In this document: piece after piece, positions 35,013 through 43,339 of the stretch | Numbering within the stretch: the stretch's first letter is position 1 | Layout of the letters: each line of letters opens with the position of its first letter | Assembly: GCF_016651435.1 (NCBI RefSeq) | Contig: NZ_JAEPRJ010000001.1 | Span: 2,480,001-2,544,000 of the forward strand | Length of the DNA: 64,000 bases | Origin: Catonella massiliensis | GTDB lineage: Bacteria; Bacillota; Clostridia; Lachnospirales; Lachnospiraceae | Reading direction: 5' to 3' | The notes under the pieces: generated by a model | Told to the model about the DNA's origin: nothing | What the model saw: only the letters and a program-made list of their open reading frames with translations | Databases searched by the model: none | Translations under genes and position numbers: made by a program

Positions 35013-35540
35013 TTAGTCCAAATGCACTACGCCGATGTATGGAAGATTTCTATATTTTTGAGCATAATCAAGACCGTAGCCCACTACAAACTCATCAGGA
35101 ATCTCAAAGCCCACGTAGTCCACGGTGATTCCTTCTACCACCCTTCGTTCAGGCTTGTCAAGGAGGGTGCAAAGCTTAAGCGAGTTAGGCTTCTTTGTCC
35201 TAAGCATATCCTGAAGGAAGGATAGGGTGTTGCCAGAGTCAATGATGTCCTCGATAAGAAGTACATCTTTTCCTTCTATACCCTCGTCAAGGTCCTTTAC
35301 TATTCTTACCCTGCCGCTACTCTCTGTAGCATTGCCATAGCTTGATACAGACATAAAGTCCATAGTTAAAGGCACTGTTATGTGCTTGGCAAGCTCTGTA
35401 GTGAAAAATACACTGCCCTTAAGAATGCAGATTAAATGTACTGCCTTTCCCTCATAGTCTCTGTTAATCTCTTCTGCAAGCTCCTTTATGCGGTATGAAA
35501 CCTGCTGTTCACTTAATAATGTAGTAATCTTATCTTCCAT
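35013..35540 (-). CDS. hpt: Hypoxanthine phosphoribosyltransferase
   Basis: 175 residues. It converts hypoxanthine or guanine plus PRPP to IMP or GMP in purine salvage. The PRPP loop is VLLIEDIIDSGNTLSFL with the paired acidic residues Glu-Asp. AVHLICILKGSVFF and the active loop MDFMSVSSYGNATES are typical, as is the base-binding KPERRVVEGITVDYVGFEIP. The start is placed at ATG 35540, five bases after GGAGG; the GTG 12 bases upstream overlaps the tilS stop and has no spacing for a site. It is coupled to tilS and lies 30 bases before ftsH, as in Bacillus. Confidence 0.96.
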   Translation of the reverse strand: MEDKITTLLSEQQVSYRIKELAEEINRDYEGKAVHLICILKGSVFFTTELAKHITVPLTMDFMSVSSYGNATESSGRVRIVKDLDEGIEGKDVLLIEDIIDSGNTLSFLQDMLRTKKPNSLKLCTLLDKPERRVVEGITVDYVGFEIPDEFVVGYGLDYAQKYRNLPYIGVVHLD

Positions 35541-35551
35541 TTTCTCCTCCA

Positions 35552-36946
35552 CTACTTCCTTTTTATTTCCATTTTTAACAACTTTTTCGTACTCTGTGTA
35601 ATCCTTGCGCCTTCACCTGTTCTATAGCCTACTACCCAAAGGACTTCATTTCCTGAAGCCACAAGCGGGATTTCGCCTCTTTTATCCGAAGGAATCTTGC
35701 TGTCTGCAAAATATTTTTTTAGCTTCTTCTTATCTCCCTCAGGTGAAATAACGAGGAAGTCACCCTCTTCCTTGAAGCGCACCATTACATTCTCAGCTAT
35801 TTTATCATAATCAAACCATCTGATACAACTGTTTTGACTAAGATTTTTTACACTTCCGTCTTCAAATGTGAGCCTTATATTATCTTCCTCTGATGCAACC
35901 GTAGAAATGCCTTCTACATCCTCAGTATGAAGCAAAAGCTCAGGCAGCACCTGTGTGCTTTCTCCCGACTCAGACTTGTTGGCGCTCCCTTTAAGCCTTA
36001 TTCCTTTATACTCTCTAAACGCTCTTACCTGGTATGGGAGGTCAATCTCACGGCCTACCTGCTTGCTAAAAAGCTCAAGAAGGTACGAAATGTGTACACC
36101 TCCTATATCTCTTGCCCTTCCTGCCGCTTCTGACAGTGCTTTATGAAGTACTTCTTCTATTATTACCTCATCAAGTGTCAATATTTCATTGCTAATAAAT
36201 ATATCTTTACCCTTGGTCACATAACTCTTATACGCATTCGCAGCTTCTTTTATAATGTAGCCCTCAATCTTTTCAAGTCTCTCACAGGCATCGTTAATGT
36301 GGCTTACAGCCCTTTCATTCACTTCTTCAAGCTCAGGAATTACCCTCTTTCTTATCCTGTTTCTGGTATAAATGAGGCTGTTATTGGTGCTGTCCGTGAT
36401 AAAGCCCTCTCCTAAGTATGTAACTATTTCCTCAATCTCTGTCCTGCTTGTCTTAATAAGAGGCCTGATTAGTACACCACTTCTTAGCTTTATACCTGTA
36501 AGCCCTGTTATTCCACTTCCTCTTGAGAGATTCATAAGAAAGGTCTCCGCCACATCATTTAAGTTGTGGGCAACAGCTATCTTATCAGCTTTGTATAGGA
36601 GCCTGATTTCCTCAAATACTCTGTATCTAAGGATGCGTCCTGCCTCTTCCTCTGAGACTTTATTATCTCTTGCAAAGAGCGGAACATCCAGCCGTCTGAT
36701 TTCAAGCCTGATATCCTGTCTTTTGCAAAGCTGTAAAACAAAATCCTCATCCCTTGCGGCCTCATCCCCTCTGATTCCGTGATTTATATGTACAGCGGTT
36801 ATACACTCTAGGGGCATTATCTCCTTAAGTACAAGAAGGAGGCATACCGAATCTGCTCCTCCGGATACGCCTACTACCACTCTCTCGCCCTCTTTAATAA
36901 GTTCATTGTCTTTAATAACTGCCTTGATTTTATCTATACTGTCCAT
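35552..36946 (-). CDS. tilS: tRNA(Ile)-lysidine synthetase
   Basis: 464 residues. It attaches lysine to C34 of the AUA-reading isoleucine tRNA, an essential step. The N-terminal PP-loop ATPase motif is SGGADS at 28-33 (VVVGVSGGADSVCLLLVL), followed by VHINHGIRGDEAARDE and KIAVAHNLNDVAETFLMNL, then the TilS-specific substrate domain. The C-terminal domain (about 380-464) contains the basic KKLKKYFADSKIPSDKRGEIP. ATG at 36946 starts shortly after the divIC gene. Its position between divIC and hpt is conserved in Firmicutes. Confidence 0.95.
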   Translation of the reverse strand: MDSIDKIKAVIKDNELIKEGERVVVGVSGGADSVCLLLVLKEIMPLECITAVHINHGIRGDEAARDEDFVLQLCKRQDIRLEIRRLDVPLFARDNKVSEEEAGRILRYRVFEEIRLLYKADKIAVAHNLNDVAETFLMNLSRGSGITGLTGIKLRSGVLIRPLIKTSRTEIEEIVTYLGEGFITDSTNNSLIYTRNRIRKRVIPELEEVNERAVSHINDACERLEKIEGYIIKEAANAYKSYVTKGKDIFISNEILTLDEVIIEEVLHKALSEAAGRARDIGGVHISYLLELFSKQVGREIDLPYQVRAFREYKGIRLKGSANKSESGESTQVLPELLLHTEDVEGISTVASEEDNIRLTFEDGSVKNLSQNSCIRWFDYDKIAENVMVRFKEEGDFLVISPEGDKKKLKKYFADSKIPSDKRGEIPLVASGNEVLWVVGYRTGEGARITQSTKKLLKMEIKRK

Positions 36947-37000
36947 TTCATCCCCTTAGCGACAATCAAAGGCCTGACTACCTGGCGGTTGTCAGACCTT

Positions 37001-37297
37001 TTATTTTCCCGGTTCAAATACTATTTCATTTTCGTAGGCTAAACCAAATTTATCTCTGGCGGTTTCCTCAACAAATTTCCTTGTCTTCATCTCAGCCTTA
37101 AGACCTTCAAGCTCCTCTGCCCTGTCTTTTTCGCTCTCTAAATAGGCCTTCATAGCCTCATTCTTAACCTTTGCCTGTACTAACCTGTCCTCCAGCATAA
37201 ACTTATTGATGCTGATGATAGTTAGGAACAAACAAGCAAACACCGCGCAAAGCACTTTCCCGAGCTTGCCGGTACGTCTTCTTCTTCTCCCTGCCAT
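37001..37297 (-). CDS. Septum formation initiator, DivIC/FtsB family
   Basis: 98 residues. A small bitopic division protein with a basic cytoplasmic head (MAGRRRRRTGKLGK), one membrane helix (about 15-33, VLCAVFACLFLTIISI), an extracytoplasmic coiled coil (about 40-75) and the conserved tail KFVEETARDKFGLAYENEIVF typical of DivIC/FtsB. It works with FtsL and DivIB at the septum. The start is ATG 37297 because GGAGAG lies before it; an in-frame upstream ATG at 37315 lacks a site. First gene of the leftward divIC-tilS-hpt-ftsH group. Confidence 0.9.
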   Translation of the reverse strand: MAGRRRRRTGKLGKVLCAVFACLFLTIISINKFMLEDRLVQAKVKNEAMKAYLESEKDRAEELEGLKAEMKTRKFVEETARDKFGLAYENEIVFEPGK

Positions 37298-37500
37298 AAC
37301 CGTCTCTCCATCCACTTTAAATATGTTTCTATTTTAGCCTATTTACTAACATTTTACAAGCCACTAGATATTGACCTCCAGGTAACAAATTAAACATTAT
37401 ATTGCTTTTTAAAATATTAATTGAAACTATGTTACTTTTTTTGTGTTACTGCCGATATAGATAATATCGTTAAAAATAATAGAACAATAAAGAGGTAAAC

Positions 37501-38739
37501 ATGAAAAAGACAAACCATAAGCTGGTTGGTTTGGCGTTATTATACTTAAGTACGACTTTTACATTTTCAGGAAATGTGCCTGTATATGCAGGTACTGTAG
37601 AGAATTTACCTATAGAAGGAAGCGTAGCACTTAACCAAAATGCCATACTAACAAGAAAGCAGCTAGTAAATGCTTTTATTAAGCACATAACCGATCTGGA
37701 CAGGGATTTTACCCTGGTTATCAGTAATCAGGCACTTAAGAATGAGCCAAAGGCTTTTGAGGATTTCTGGGAGGAACTTACCAAATATCCTCAGTACAAC
37801 GACATAATAGAGCATGCCAATATAGACCGTACTTTGACCTATGATTATAACGGATACTTCACCTGGCAGGTAAGAGTAAGCTATGATATAACAAAGGCAG
37901 AGGCTAAGAAGATACTTGATGATGTACAGCCTATAATAAAGACAGAAAAAGAGCTTACCGACCTTATGTTACTTCACGCAAAGAATCTGGACAGAGATTT
38001 CCATATTAATCTGGATAAAAATGCCCTTGATTTAAATAACACAAAGAAGTACACAGCTTTTTGGGAAAAGCTCTATGCAATACCTGAATTTAACGATATC
38101 AGCAGGTATTACAAGAATTTTAATTCCATAAAAAGCACTTACAACGGTTATTATAAGTGGATAATAAAGACTGATTATGAGATTACCAAAAAAGAGGTAA
38201 ATCATCTGGAAGACTTTGTAGAGAACTGGGTAGATAAGCATATCAAGGACAGTATGAGCGATGAGGAAAAGGTCAGGGCAATCAATGACTACATCGTATC
38301 CCAGTACAGGTATACCTTTGGTGACAACAGAAACTACCTCACAAGAGGCAAAAGCGTAAAAGATGAAAAGTTAGGCAAATACTCCGTGTATAGCTCTTTT
38401 GCCCTGCTTTATAAGAAGGGCGGCGTCTGTGATGCCAAGGCTAAGCTCTTTTACAGGCTTGCAACCGAGGCCGGACTTGATACAATCTACATAACAGGTT
38501 ATGTAAACAAGACTACCTTACACGCTTGGAACATGGTACGAGTAGACGGCAAATGGTATCATGTGGATGCTACCTGGAACCGTGGTCAAAAAAGCTGGAT
38601 GAACGAGTACCAGTATTATAATACCAGAGACTATTACCTAAAAGGCGATCTCTCTATGAAAAAAGGCCACCACGAGTGGGATGCCCACAAGTATCCTGTG
38701 GCAAATAAGGATTATGCATTAAAGGCTGATGCTAAATAA
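37501..38739 (+). CDS. Secreted transglutaminase-like protein with two internal repeats
   Basis: 412 residues with a Sec signal peptide (about 1-31, cleavage near VYAGT). Two tandem modules of about 90 residues (about 56-145 and 152-243) share LDRDF, FWE and YNGY-x-x-W patterns: the first has DLDRDFTLVISNQALK and YDYNGYFTWQV, the second NLDRDFHINLDKNALD and STYNGYYKWII. A transglutaminase/protease-like domain follows with Cys310 (KKGGVCDAKAKLF), His341 (HAWNMVRVDGKWYHV) and Asp356 as the catalytic triad. It probably acts at the cell surface on peptides or cell-wall-linked proteins. ATG at 37501 follows AAAGAGGTAAAC. It is monocistronic, divergent from divIC, and ends at a large hairpin. Confidence 0.88.
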   Translation: MKKTNHKLVGLALLYLSTTFTFSGNVPVYAGTVENLPIEGSVALNQNAILTRKQLVNAFIKHITDLDRDFTLVISNQALKNEPKAFEDFWEELTKYPQYNDIIEHANIDRTLTYDYNGYFTWQVRVSYDITKAEAKKILDDVQPIIKTEKELTDLMLLHAKNLDRDFHINLDKNALDLNNTKKYTAFWEKLYAIPEFNDISRYYKNFNSIKSTYNGYYKWIIKTDYEITKKEVNHLEDFVENWVDKHIKDSMSDEEKVRAINDYIVSQYRYTFGDNRNYLTRGKSVKDEKLGKYSVYSSFALLYKKGGVCDAKAKLFYRLATEAGLDTIYITGYVNKTTLHAWNMVRVDGKWYHVDATWNRGQKSWMNEYQYYNTRDYYLKGDLSMKKGHHEWDAHKYPVANKDYALKADAK

Positions 38740-38785
38740 TGCATAGTTTATAATAATGCAATTATACCCTTATATTATCCAAACC

Positions 38786-38828
38786 ACCATACCAAAACCT
38801 GTTTTAAAATATCAGGTTTTGGTATGGT
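38786..38828 (+). terminator. Large hairpin after the transglutaminase-like gene
   Basis: Perfect 16-bp stem ACCATACCAAAACCTG/CAGGTTTTGGTATGGT with an 11-base loop. Only AATTGT follows, so the T-run is poor, but the stem is long enough to stop or stabilise the transcript. Confidence 0.55.
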
Positions 38829-39184
38829 AATTGTACTAATTACATGATTTCATTTTCTTTTTTACAGTTTGCGTGAATAACCGTATTCTCATTCCTTTAA
38901 CTTTTATCACCTAAAAGCTTCATCTATGCAGGTATAAGTCCAATGTGGCTGCCCATAATTCAGACCAAATCAAGTACTATGGGTTGGTCTGAATATGAGT
39001 TTATCGTTTTATAGGATCAATTTCAAGGGATAGAATTATTAATTTCCTCCGTATTGGTTTTTTTTTGGCTCATTTGCCTTTTCACTATATACACAAATGA
39101 GGGGCATAAATTGTTGCAGGGAAATTAAAAATTTTTGTTTTAAAAAACGTATATTTTTTCCTAAAACCTAATATTCTCTTGCTT
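38829..39184. other. Intergenic region with inverted repeats
   Basis: No gene seen. Contains a perfect 11-bp inverted repeat ATTCAGACCAA/TTGGTCTGAAT (38958-38994) and an 8-bp one CTCATTTG/CAAATGAG (39069-39101) next to a run of nine T. These hairpins lie downstream of the two convergent genes and may end transcription from either side. Confidence 0.45.
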
Positions 39185-39940
39185 TTAACTTCTTAGATAT
39201 ATCTTCTTTAATCTATTTACAATCTGTTGGCTCGTAATACCTTTAATCTTTAGGGCCCTAATATCAACAGGAACTTGCTCAAATTCCCGAATAAACTCCT
39301 GCATATCAAGGACAACTTCTTTAGGCAATTGTATAACATTGGCTTCACTTAGAATTGTAGTAAGTCTAGCTACATCATTTTTATGTTTCTTTATATCCTT
39401 TTCATCTACAGGGTATCCACTATCCCGCTTATCACATAAGTCCAACCACGCTTTTGCCTTAAAGGGAATAATGTACTCAGGTGCAAGTACACGAACTCCA
39501 TCTATCTCCATTCTTCCGCCAAGAAGAATATCATAATACGCGTCATTTAAAAGTATAGCTGACAAGCTTGAAACACTGTCATCAAAATGTAAAGGAATTA
39601 GATTAGCGTTATGATAATTAATTTCAAATCCGCTTTTTGAAAATATTTCTAACATATATGGAAATCCATGTTCCTCAGGCTTATCAAAACGGTAAAAATG
39701 CGGATGTTCTGTACTAATGCTCTTGTTTCTATATTTCCCATCATTAACAAATTTCCAGAAAGCCCTGCCAAATTCTGGCGTTAAAGCCTCAACAATCAAT
39801 ACAATATCCAAATCTTTTGTTGCACGAAAAGAACTATCGAAGTCCTCCATAACAATGTCACAGGCTGCTCCTCCGATTAAAACATATTGTTCTTTATATT
39901 CCGAGAAGTAATCCTTAAATTTATTAAGTCCACCTACCAT
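39185..39940 (-). CDS. Nucleotidyltransferase-like protein (AbiEii/toxin-like)
   Basis: 251 residues. The N-terminal half has the minimal nucleotidyltransferase pattern YVLIGGAACDIVMEDF followed by RATKDLDIVLIVE, where GG and the D-x-D of KDLDIVL form the metal site seen in AbiEii-type toxins and related NTases. The C-terminal half is helical. The start is ATG 39940, six bases after GGAAGGAG; a longer frame to 40036 lacks a site. It overlaps the upstream regulator by 17 bases, so the two are translated together. By layout this is the toxin-like member of a type IV toxin-antitoxin or abortive-infection pair, which is inferred. Confidence 0.75.
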   Translation of the reverse strand: MVGGLNKFKDYFSEYKEQYVLIGGAACDIVMEDFDSSFRATKDLDIVLIVEALTPEFGRAFWKFVNDGKYRNKSISTEHPHFYRFDKPEEHGFPYMLEIFSKSGFEINYHNANLIPLHFDDSVSSLSAILLNDAYYDILLGGRMEIDGVRVLAPEYIIPFKAKAWLDLCDKRDSGYPVDEKDIKKHKNDVARLTTILSEANVIQLPKEVVLDMQEFIREFEQVPVDIRALKIKGITSQQIVNRLKKIYLRS

Positions 39941-40880
39941 TGAAAACTCCTTCCTTAGTCTCCTCAATTGCCTGCTCAACTCTGGCATCTTCCAATTCAC
40001 TACTAGACATAGATAGTATTGCGCTAATTGGATCAACTACGCCATTTTTATCAATTAAATATCTATGAATCTGGATAATACAGGCAGGTTCTTCTCCCTT
40101 TGCTACTATTTCTTCCTGTTTTATCTCAAGTTTACTATATCCTTCCCTATCTATAGCAAAAACCGGATAGGCACTTTCTCCAAGCAAAGAGTATTCAGCA
40201 ATAGCAGAACCCCCACTTTTTACAAATGTATAATCAGGAATATGCTTTAATTTCACAGTCTTTTTTACAGGGCTTACCAGGTACTCTTCACATACTCCAA
40301 ATAATTCTTTCTTAGAAAAATCATTTTTAAAATATTTAGTTTTTCCTTTAATTTCCGTAAGTGGTAAAGAAAGGGCTTCCAGTTCAATTAAGGCCCTATT
40401 TACAGTCATTCTTGAGACTTTAAGGAATTCCGCGATTTCTTTCCCTGAAATAGTCTTCCATCCACAGTATAAGGCCATCAATACAAGCTTCTGTGTGAAT
40501 GGAGAAAACTGCTTTACATCAGGCAATTTCGCCTTTGGTTTATCATGAATCCGTATGCCTAGATTGGGAAGATAAATATTGTTATTGCCAAATATAAACG
40601 GAATATTAAGTTCAATTAATCTAAAAATCCCATACTGTGTGTACTTGTCAGCATATAAAATACAGTCTTCACCCAGTAGCATTTTAAGCTTGGCGAAGTG
40701 TTTTTTTAATTGTGGAAGAGATACATGTTCTTTTGGTTGAATCATATACACACTTTTTTTGCCTATCATAAATACTTTAATGTCATAAAGCCCAAGTAAT
40801 AGCAACGGAAGTTTATTTTCCCCATCAAAAGCCTTTTCTTTAACAGGGATATGTAATATCTCTTTTAATATCTCCTCCAT
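39924..40880 (-). CDS. Winged-HTH regulator paired with the nucleotidyltransferase
   Basis: 318 residues. A helix-turn-helix lies at about 142-180 (TISGKEIAEFLKVSRMTVNR, then ALIELEALSLPL). The N-terminal 130 residues and the C-terminal 140 residues have no motif that I recognise. The C-terminus ends inside the next gene (17-base overlap). A perfect palindrome (TCTTAACATA-AAA-TATGTTAAGA) lies 36-58 bases upstream of the ATG, as expected for a repressor controlling its own operon. It resembles the AbiEi antitoxin in logic, but the HTH is central rather than N-terminal, so it is a related type and not a plain AbiEi. Confidence 0.75.
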   Translation of the reverse strand: MEEILKEILHIPVKEKAFDGENKLPLLLLGLYDIKVFMIGKKSVYMIQPKEHVSLPQLKKHFAKLKMLLGEDCILYADKYTQYGIFRLIELNIPFIFGNNNIYLPNLGIRIHDKPKAKLPDVKQFSPFTQKLVLMALYCGWKTISGKEIAEFLKVSRMTVNRALIELEALSLPLTEIKGKTKYFKNDFSKKELFGVCEEYLVSPVKKTVKLKHIPDYTFVKSGGSAIAEYSLLGESAYPVFAIDREGYSKLEIKQEEIVAKGEEPACIIQIHRYLIDKNGVVDPISAILSMSSSELEDARVEQAIEETKEGVFNGRWT

Positions 40881-40915
40881 CTATTTTACCTCAAATCTAA
40901 ACATTATTTTTTATA

Positions 40916-40938
40916 TCTTAACATAAAATATGTTAAGA
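40916..40938 (-). promoter_or_regulatory. Palindromic operator of the AbiE-like pair
   Basis: Perfect 10-bp inverted repeat TCTTAACATA/TATGTTAAGA with a 3-base centre. It lies just before the regulator gene, where a self-repressing antitoxin would bind. Confidence 0.65.
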
Positions 40939-40997
40939 TGCAAATTTTTTATGTTATGGAATACTTTCCCCTATACACTCTTTTTTACATTAATAAA

Positions 40998-41021
40998 ACG
41001 AGAGGCTTTAACACCTCTCGT
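40998..41021 (-). terminator. Terminator of the 119-aa gene
   Basis: 8-bp stem ACGAGAGG/CCTCTCGT with an 8-base loop, followed on the minus strand by TTTATT. It lies 25 bases past the stop of the leftward gene. Confidence 0.75.
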
Positions 41022-41045
41022 TAAAAACTTGGTCAATTTATTATT

Positions 41046-41405
41046 TTATTTTACCTGACCTATTATGTTCTTGATCTCCTTAAGGCTCATACCCTTACCG
41101 TCATTGTAGATGCCTACTGAAAATGAATACTTGCCCTTTGTCCAGGTTGCAAGTGAATAGGTCTTGCCATTACCCTGAAGCTTTACCTTGTTACCCTTAA
41201 CTGTTACCTTCTTGGTGTTTTTATACTTGGTATAATCACCACTTATATTCTTCTTTGATACAGCCTTTCTCACTACAATGTAGTTGTTATCATCCTTTCT
41301 ATAATATACCTGAATGAACTTGTCTTCTTTAATGGCCTGGTAGCTTATTTTATCGTATCCCTTGATTGTTTTAGGAATGGTAAGCTTGATACCTGAAAGC
41401 TTCAT
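41046..41405 (-). CDS. 119-aa protein, probably the C-terminal part of a broken lipoprotein
   Basis: Beta-rich sequence with the pattern KGYDKISYQAIKEDKFIQVY, then KNISGDYTKY, KKVTVKGNKVKLQGNGKTY and ATWTKGKYSFSVGI. I recall this as the C-terminal domain of longer clostridial lipoproteins (DUF4367-like). There is no signal peptide, and the ATG has no ribosome-binding site; an in-frame TAA lies three codons before it. So it is either a very poorly translated gene or the 3' half of a lost one. It has its own terminator. It is next to the MITE-like repeat cluster, which may mark the break. Confidence 0.5.
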   Translation of the reverse strand: MKLSGIKLTIPKTIKGYDKISYQAIKEDKFIQVYYRKDDNNYIVVRKAVSKKNISGDYTKYKNTKKVTVKGNKVKLQGNGKTYSLATWTKGKYSFSVGIYNDGKGMSLKEIKNIIGQVK

Positions 41406-41463
41406 GAAAATATTTTAACGGTGAATAAGCGTATCTTCTGTGAAATTAACGGCTGTGCATTAC

Positions 41464-41625
41464 CTATACAACTTCTAATTTGTCGAGTTATATGATCTAA
41501 ACTAAGTGACGCTCCGAATGATAACATTTCAGACTCGCTCCGGCATCCGCTTCGCTACGCCTAATGCGCTCGCTTAGAATTTATCATTCGGAGCTGATAC
41601 CTTAAATTTATACAAATAACAACCC
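41464..41625 (+). repeat. MITE-like palindromic element, copy 1
   Basis: Core 41511-41594 begins GCTCCGAATGATAA and ends with its reverse complement TTATCATTCGGAGC; the inside shares the string CAGACTCGCTCCGGCATCCG with copy 2. The flanks (CTATACAA left, TTAAATTTATACAAATAA right) are partly shared too. No coding capacity. Confidence 0.75.
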
Positions 41626-41667
41626 GAATACCAAATTAAAGACGGCTACTCCCACCTGCCCGCATGT

Positions 41668-41874
41668 GGCTGATGTGTTTGTTTTCAATTATTCATCAAT
41701 TAAACAGCCGGAGCTGATAATGCCTAAGCGAGCGCGTTAGGTTTTTCGTCATCATGTAAAAACTTAAAAATAGCACCTTGCAGAAAAACCGGAGCGAGTC
41801 TGGACATTTATCAGCGAAGGCGTGACTTAGTCAAAAAACAAACACATTAGCCCTACAAATTAAAATTTGTATAG
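41668..41874 (-). repeat. MITE-like element, copy 3 (inverted, diverged)
   Basis: Bounded by 18-bp inverted repeats GGCTGATGTGTTTGTTTT (41668-41685) and AAAACAAACACATTAGCC (41835-41852), one mismatch. The inside matches the reverse complement of copy 1 in blocks (CTAAGCGAGCGC, CCGGAGCGAGTCTG, GTGACTTAGT). A perfect TACAAATT-AA-AATTTGTA palindrome follows at its right end. Confidence 0.65.
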
Positions 41875-41937
41875 CGCATAGATATAAAAAATGCGCTTTA
41901 GAATTGAATTTAAAGCGCAAAAGCGATATCCTTATAA

Positions 41938-42318
41938 ATGGAGCGAAGAGGTAGCGGATTCAAGACGATTCTTGATGTTTATGAGGCTCAGGAACGATAC
42001 AAGGAAGAATTAAAGCCTGTGTTTTATACGGACGGATATAATTTTTTCCTGACTCTTTGGAATCTGAATTATGAATATAATAAAGCGCAAAATAAAGCGC
42101 AAAATAAAGCGCAAAATAAAGCGCAAAATAACCAGATAACTAATCGCGAACATATATTACTTCTTCTTAAAGAAAATCCTTCATTAACACAAGTTGAGAT
42201 ATCAGAAATGATGAATAAATCTAGGAGAGCAATACAAATGTGGATGAAAGAACTTATTGCTGAAGGAGTAATTGAACGAATTGGCTCGAAGAAAATGGGG
42301 TCATGGATTGTAAAATAA
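41938..42318 (+). pseudogene. 3' part of an AlbA/Schlafen-type ATP-binding regulator
   Basis: 126 residues beginning MERRGSGFKTILDVYEAQER and then ELKPVFYTDGYNFFLTLWNL. This is the C-terminal ATPase_c_4 segment of proteins with an AlbA_2/Schlafen-like N-terminus (recG-like transcriptional regulators), which normally have some 350 more residues before it. A KAQN tandem repeat (four units) and a winged-helix (HILLLLKENPSLTQVEISEM, then MNKSRRAIQMWMKELI) end the protein. The N-terminal part is missing, and the frame opens directly after the repeat cluster, so it is most likely a truncated gene. It might still make a small HTH protein, since ATG at 41938 is available, but it has no clear ribosome site. 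Confidence 0.65.
42082..42129 (+). repeat. 12-bp tandem repeat, four units
   Basis: Unit AAAGCGCAAAAT repeated exactly four times, coding KAQN-type repeats. The same AAAGCGCAAAA string occurs in a palindrome upstream (41893-41918). Slippage here would add or remove four residues without shifting the frame. Confidence 0.85.
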
Positions 42319-42363
42319 AGGAGCAATTTGCCATTTTTATTTCAGGAAGGACAAGTAAAGACA

Positions 42364-43317
42364 ATGAAAAAAATAGCAAAAACAATGCTAAGGCTATTAT
42401 TATGGATAATAGCAATTATTGTTTTCTTAATTTTGATTTGCTTTGTTTATCATAGGTATAGGCTTACTGTAGAGGAAAAACTAAGAAAGCCATTAGGACA
42501 GCTCATTGATATAAATGGGAAAAATATGAGCATATATGTGGAAGGGAGTGGTTCAAAAACACTTGTATTTTTATCGGGGGCTGGAACCTGCTCTCCCATT
42601 CTGGACTTTAAGTCGCTATACTCATTGTTAAGTAACAAGTATCGTATCGCTGTTGTTGAAAAGTTTGGATATGGATATAGTGATATTGTCGATGAAGATA
42701 GAAATATACAGACTATATTATCTGAAACAAGATTAGCTTTGCATAAAGCAGGAATTGATGGTCCGTATATTTTATGCCCGCATTCTATGTCTGGAATTGA
42801 AGCACTTTATTGGGCTCAGGAATACCCAGATGAAATCGAAGCAATCATAGGCTTAGATATGTCTGTACCGGAATGTTACAAGAATATAAAAATAAATCTT
42901 TCACTGATGAAACTCGGACAATATGCATCTGCTCTAGGAATTACCAGACTAATTCCTGCACTTTCAGAAAGTGATGCCATAAAGCATGGAACATTGACTG
43001 ATTATGAAAAGAATGTGTATAGAGCAATTTTTTATAACAGGACTGCAACTGTAACAATGATAAATGAAGCAAAGAGTATTAAGGATAATGCAAGGATTGT
43101 AGAGCAAAATGGAGTGCCACAGGTTGATATGTTGTTATTTATTTCTAATGGCACTGGTGGAACTGGTTTTGATAAAGAAATATGGAGAAGGATAACTGAA
43201 GAATACATCAAAGAAGTGAAGTCTGGAAGGTATGTAGAATTGGATTGTCCACATTATGTGCATGATTACGAGTATAGAAGAATAAGTAAGGAGATTAAAA
43301 ACTTTTTGAGTGATTGA
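42364..43317 (+). CDS. Membrane-anchored alpha/beta hydrolase
   Basis: 317 residues from ATG 42364 (MKKIAKTMLRLLLWIIAIIV). One N-terminal membrane helix (about 8-32) anchors an extracytoplasmic or membrane-facing alpha/beta-hydrolase domain. Visible: oxyanion region LVFLSGAGTCSP, the nucleophile elbow CPHSMSGIEALYW (G-x-S-x-G replaced by H-S-M-S-G, with Ser as nucleophile) and a late His in DCPHYVHDYEYRR. The substrate is unknown. A TTG start at 42328 with AAAGGAG four bases upstream is also possible and would add 12 residues; I chose ATG because hydrolases of this shape start with a basic MKK. It lies between MITE-like copies and has a lower GC content than the MATE gene that follows. Confidence 0.75.
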   Translation: MKKIAKTMLRLLLWIIAIIVFLILICFVYHRYRLTVEEKLRKPLGQLIDINGKNMSIYVEGSGSKTLVFLSGAGTCSPILDFKSLYSLLSNKYRIAVVEKFGYGYSDIVDEDRNIQTILSETRLALHKAGIDGPYILCPHSMSGIEALYWAQEYPDEIEAIIGLDMSVPECYKNIKINLSLMKLGQYASALGITRLIPALSESDAIKHGTLTDYEKNVYRAIFYNRTATVTMINEAKSIKDNARIVEQNGVPQVDMLLFISNGTGGTGFDKEIWRRITEEYIKEVKSGRYVELDCPHYVHDYEYRRISKEIKNFLSD

Positions 43318-43339
43318 TATTTATTAGTAATTTGAAGGG

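Noticed and set aside
42082..42129. Short repeats as a CRISPR array
   Set aside because: The units are directly adjacent 12-mers with no spacers and lie in a reading frame.
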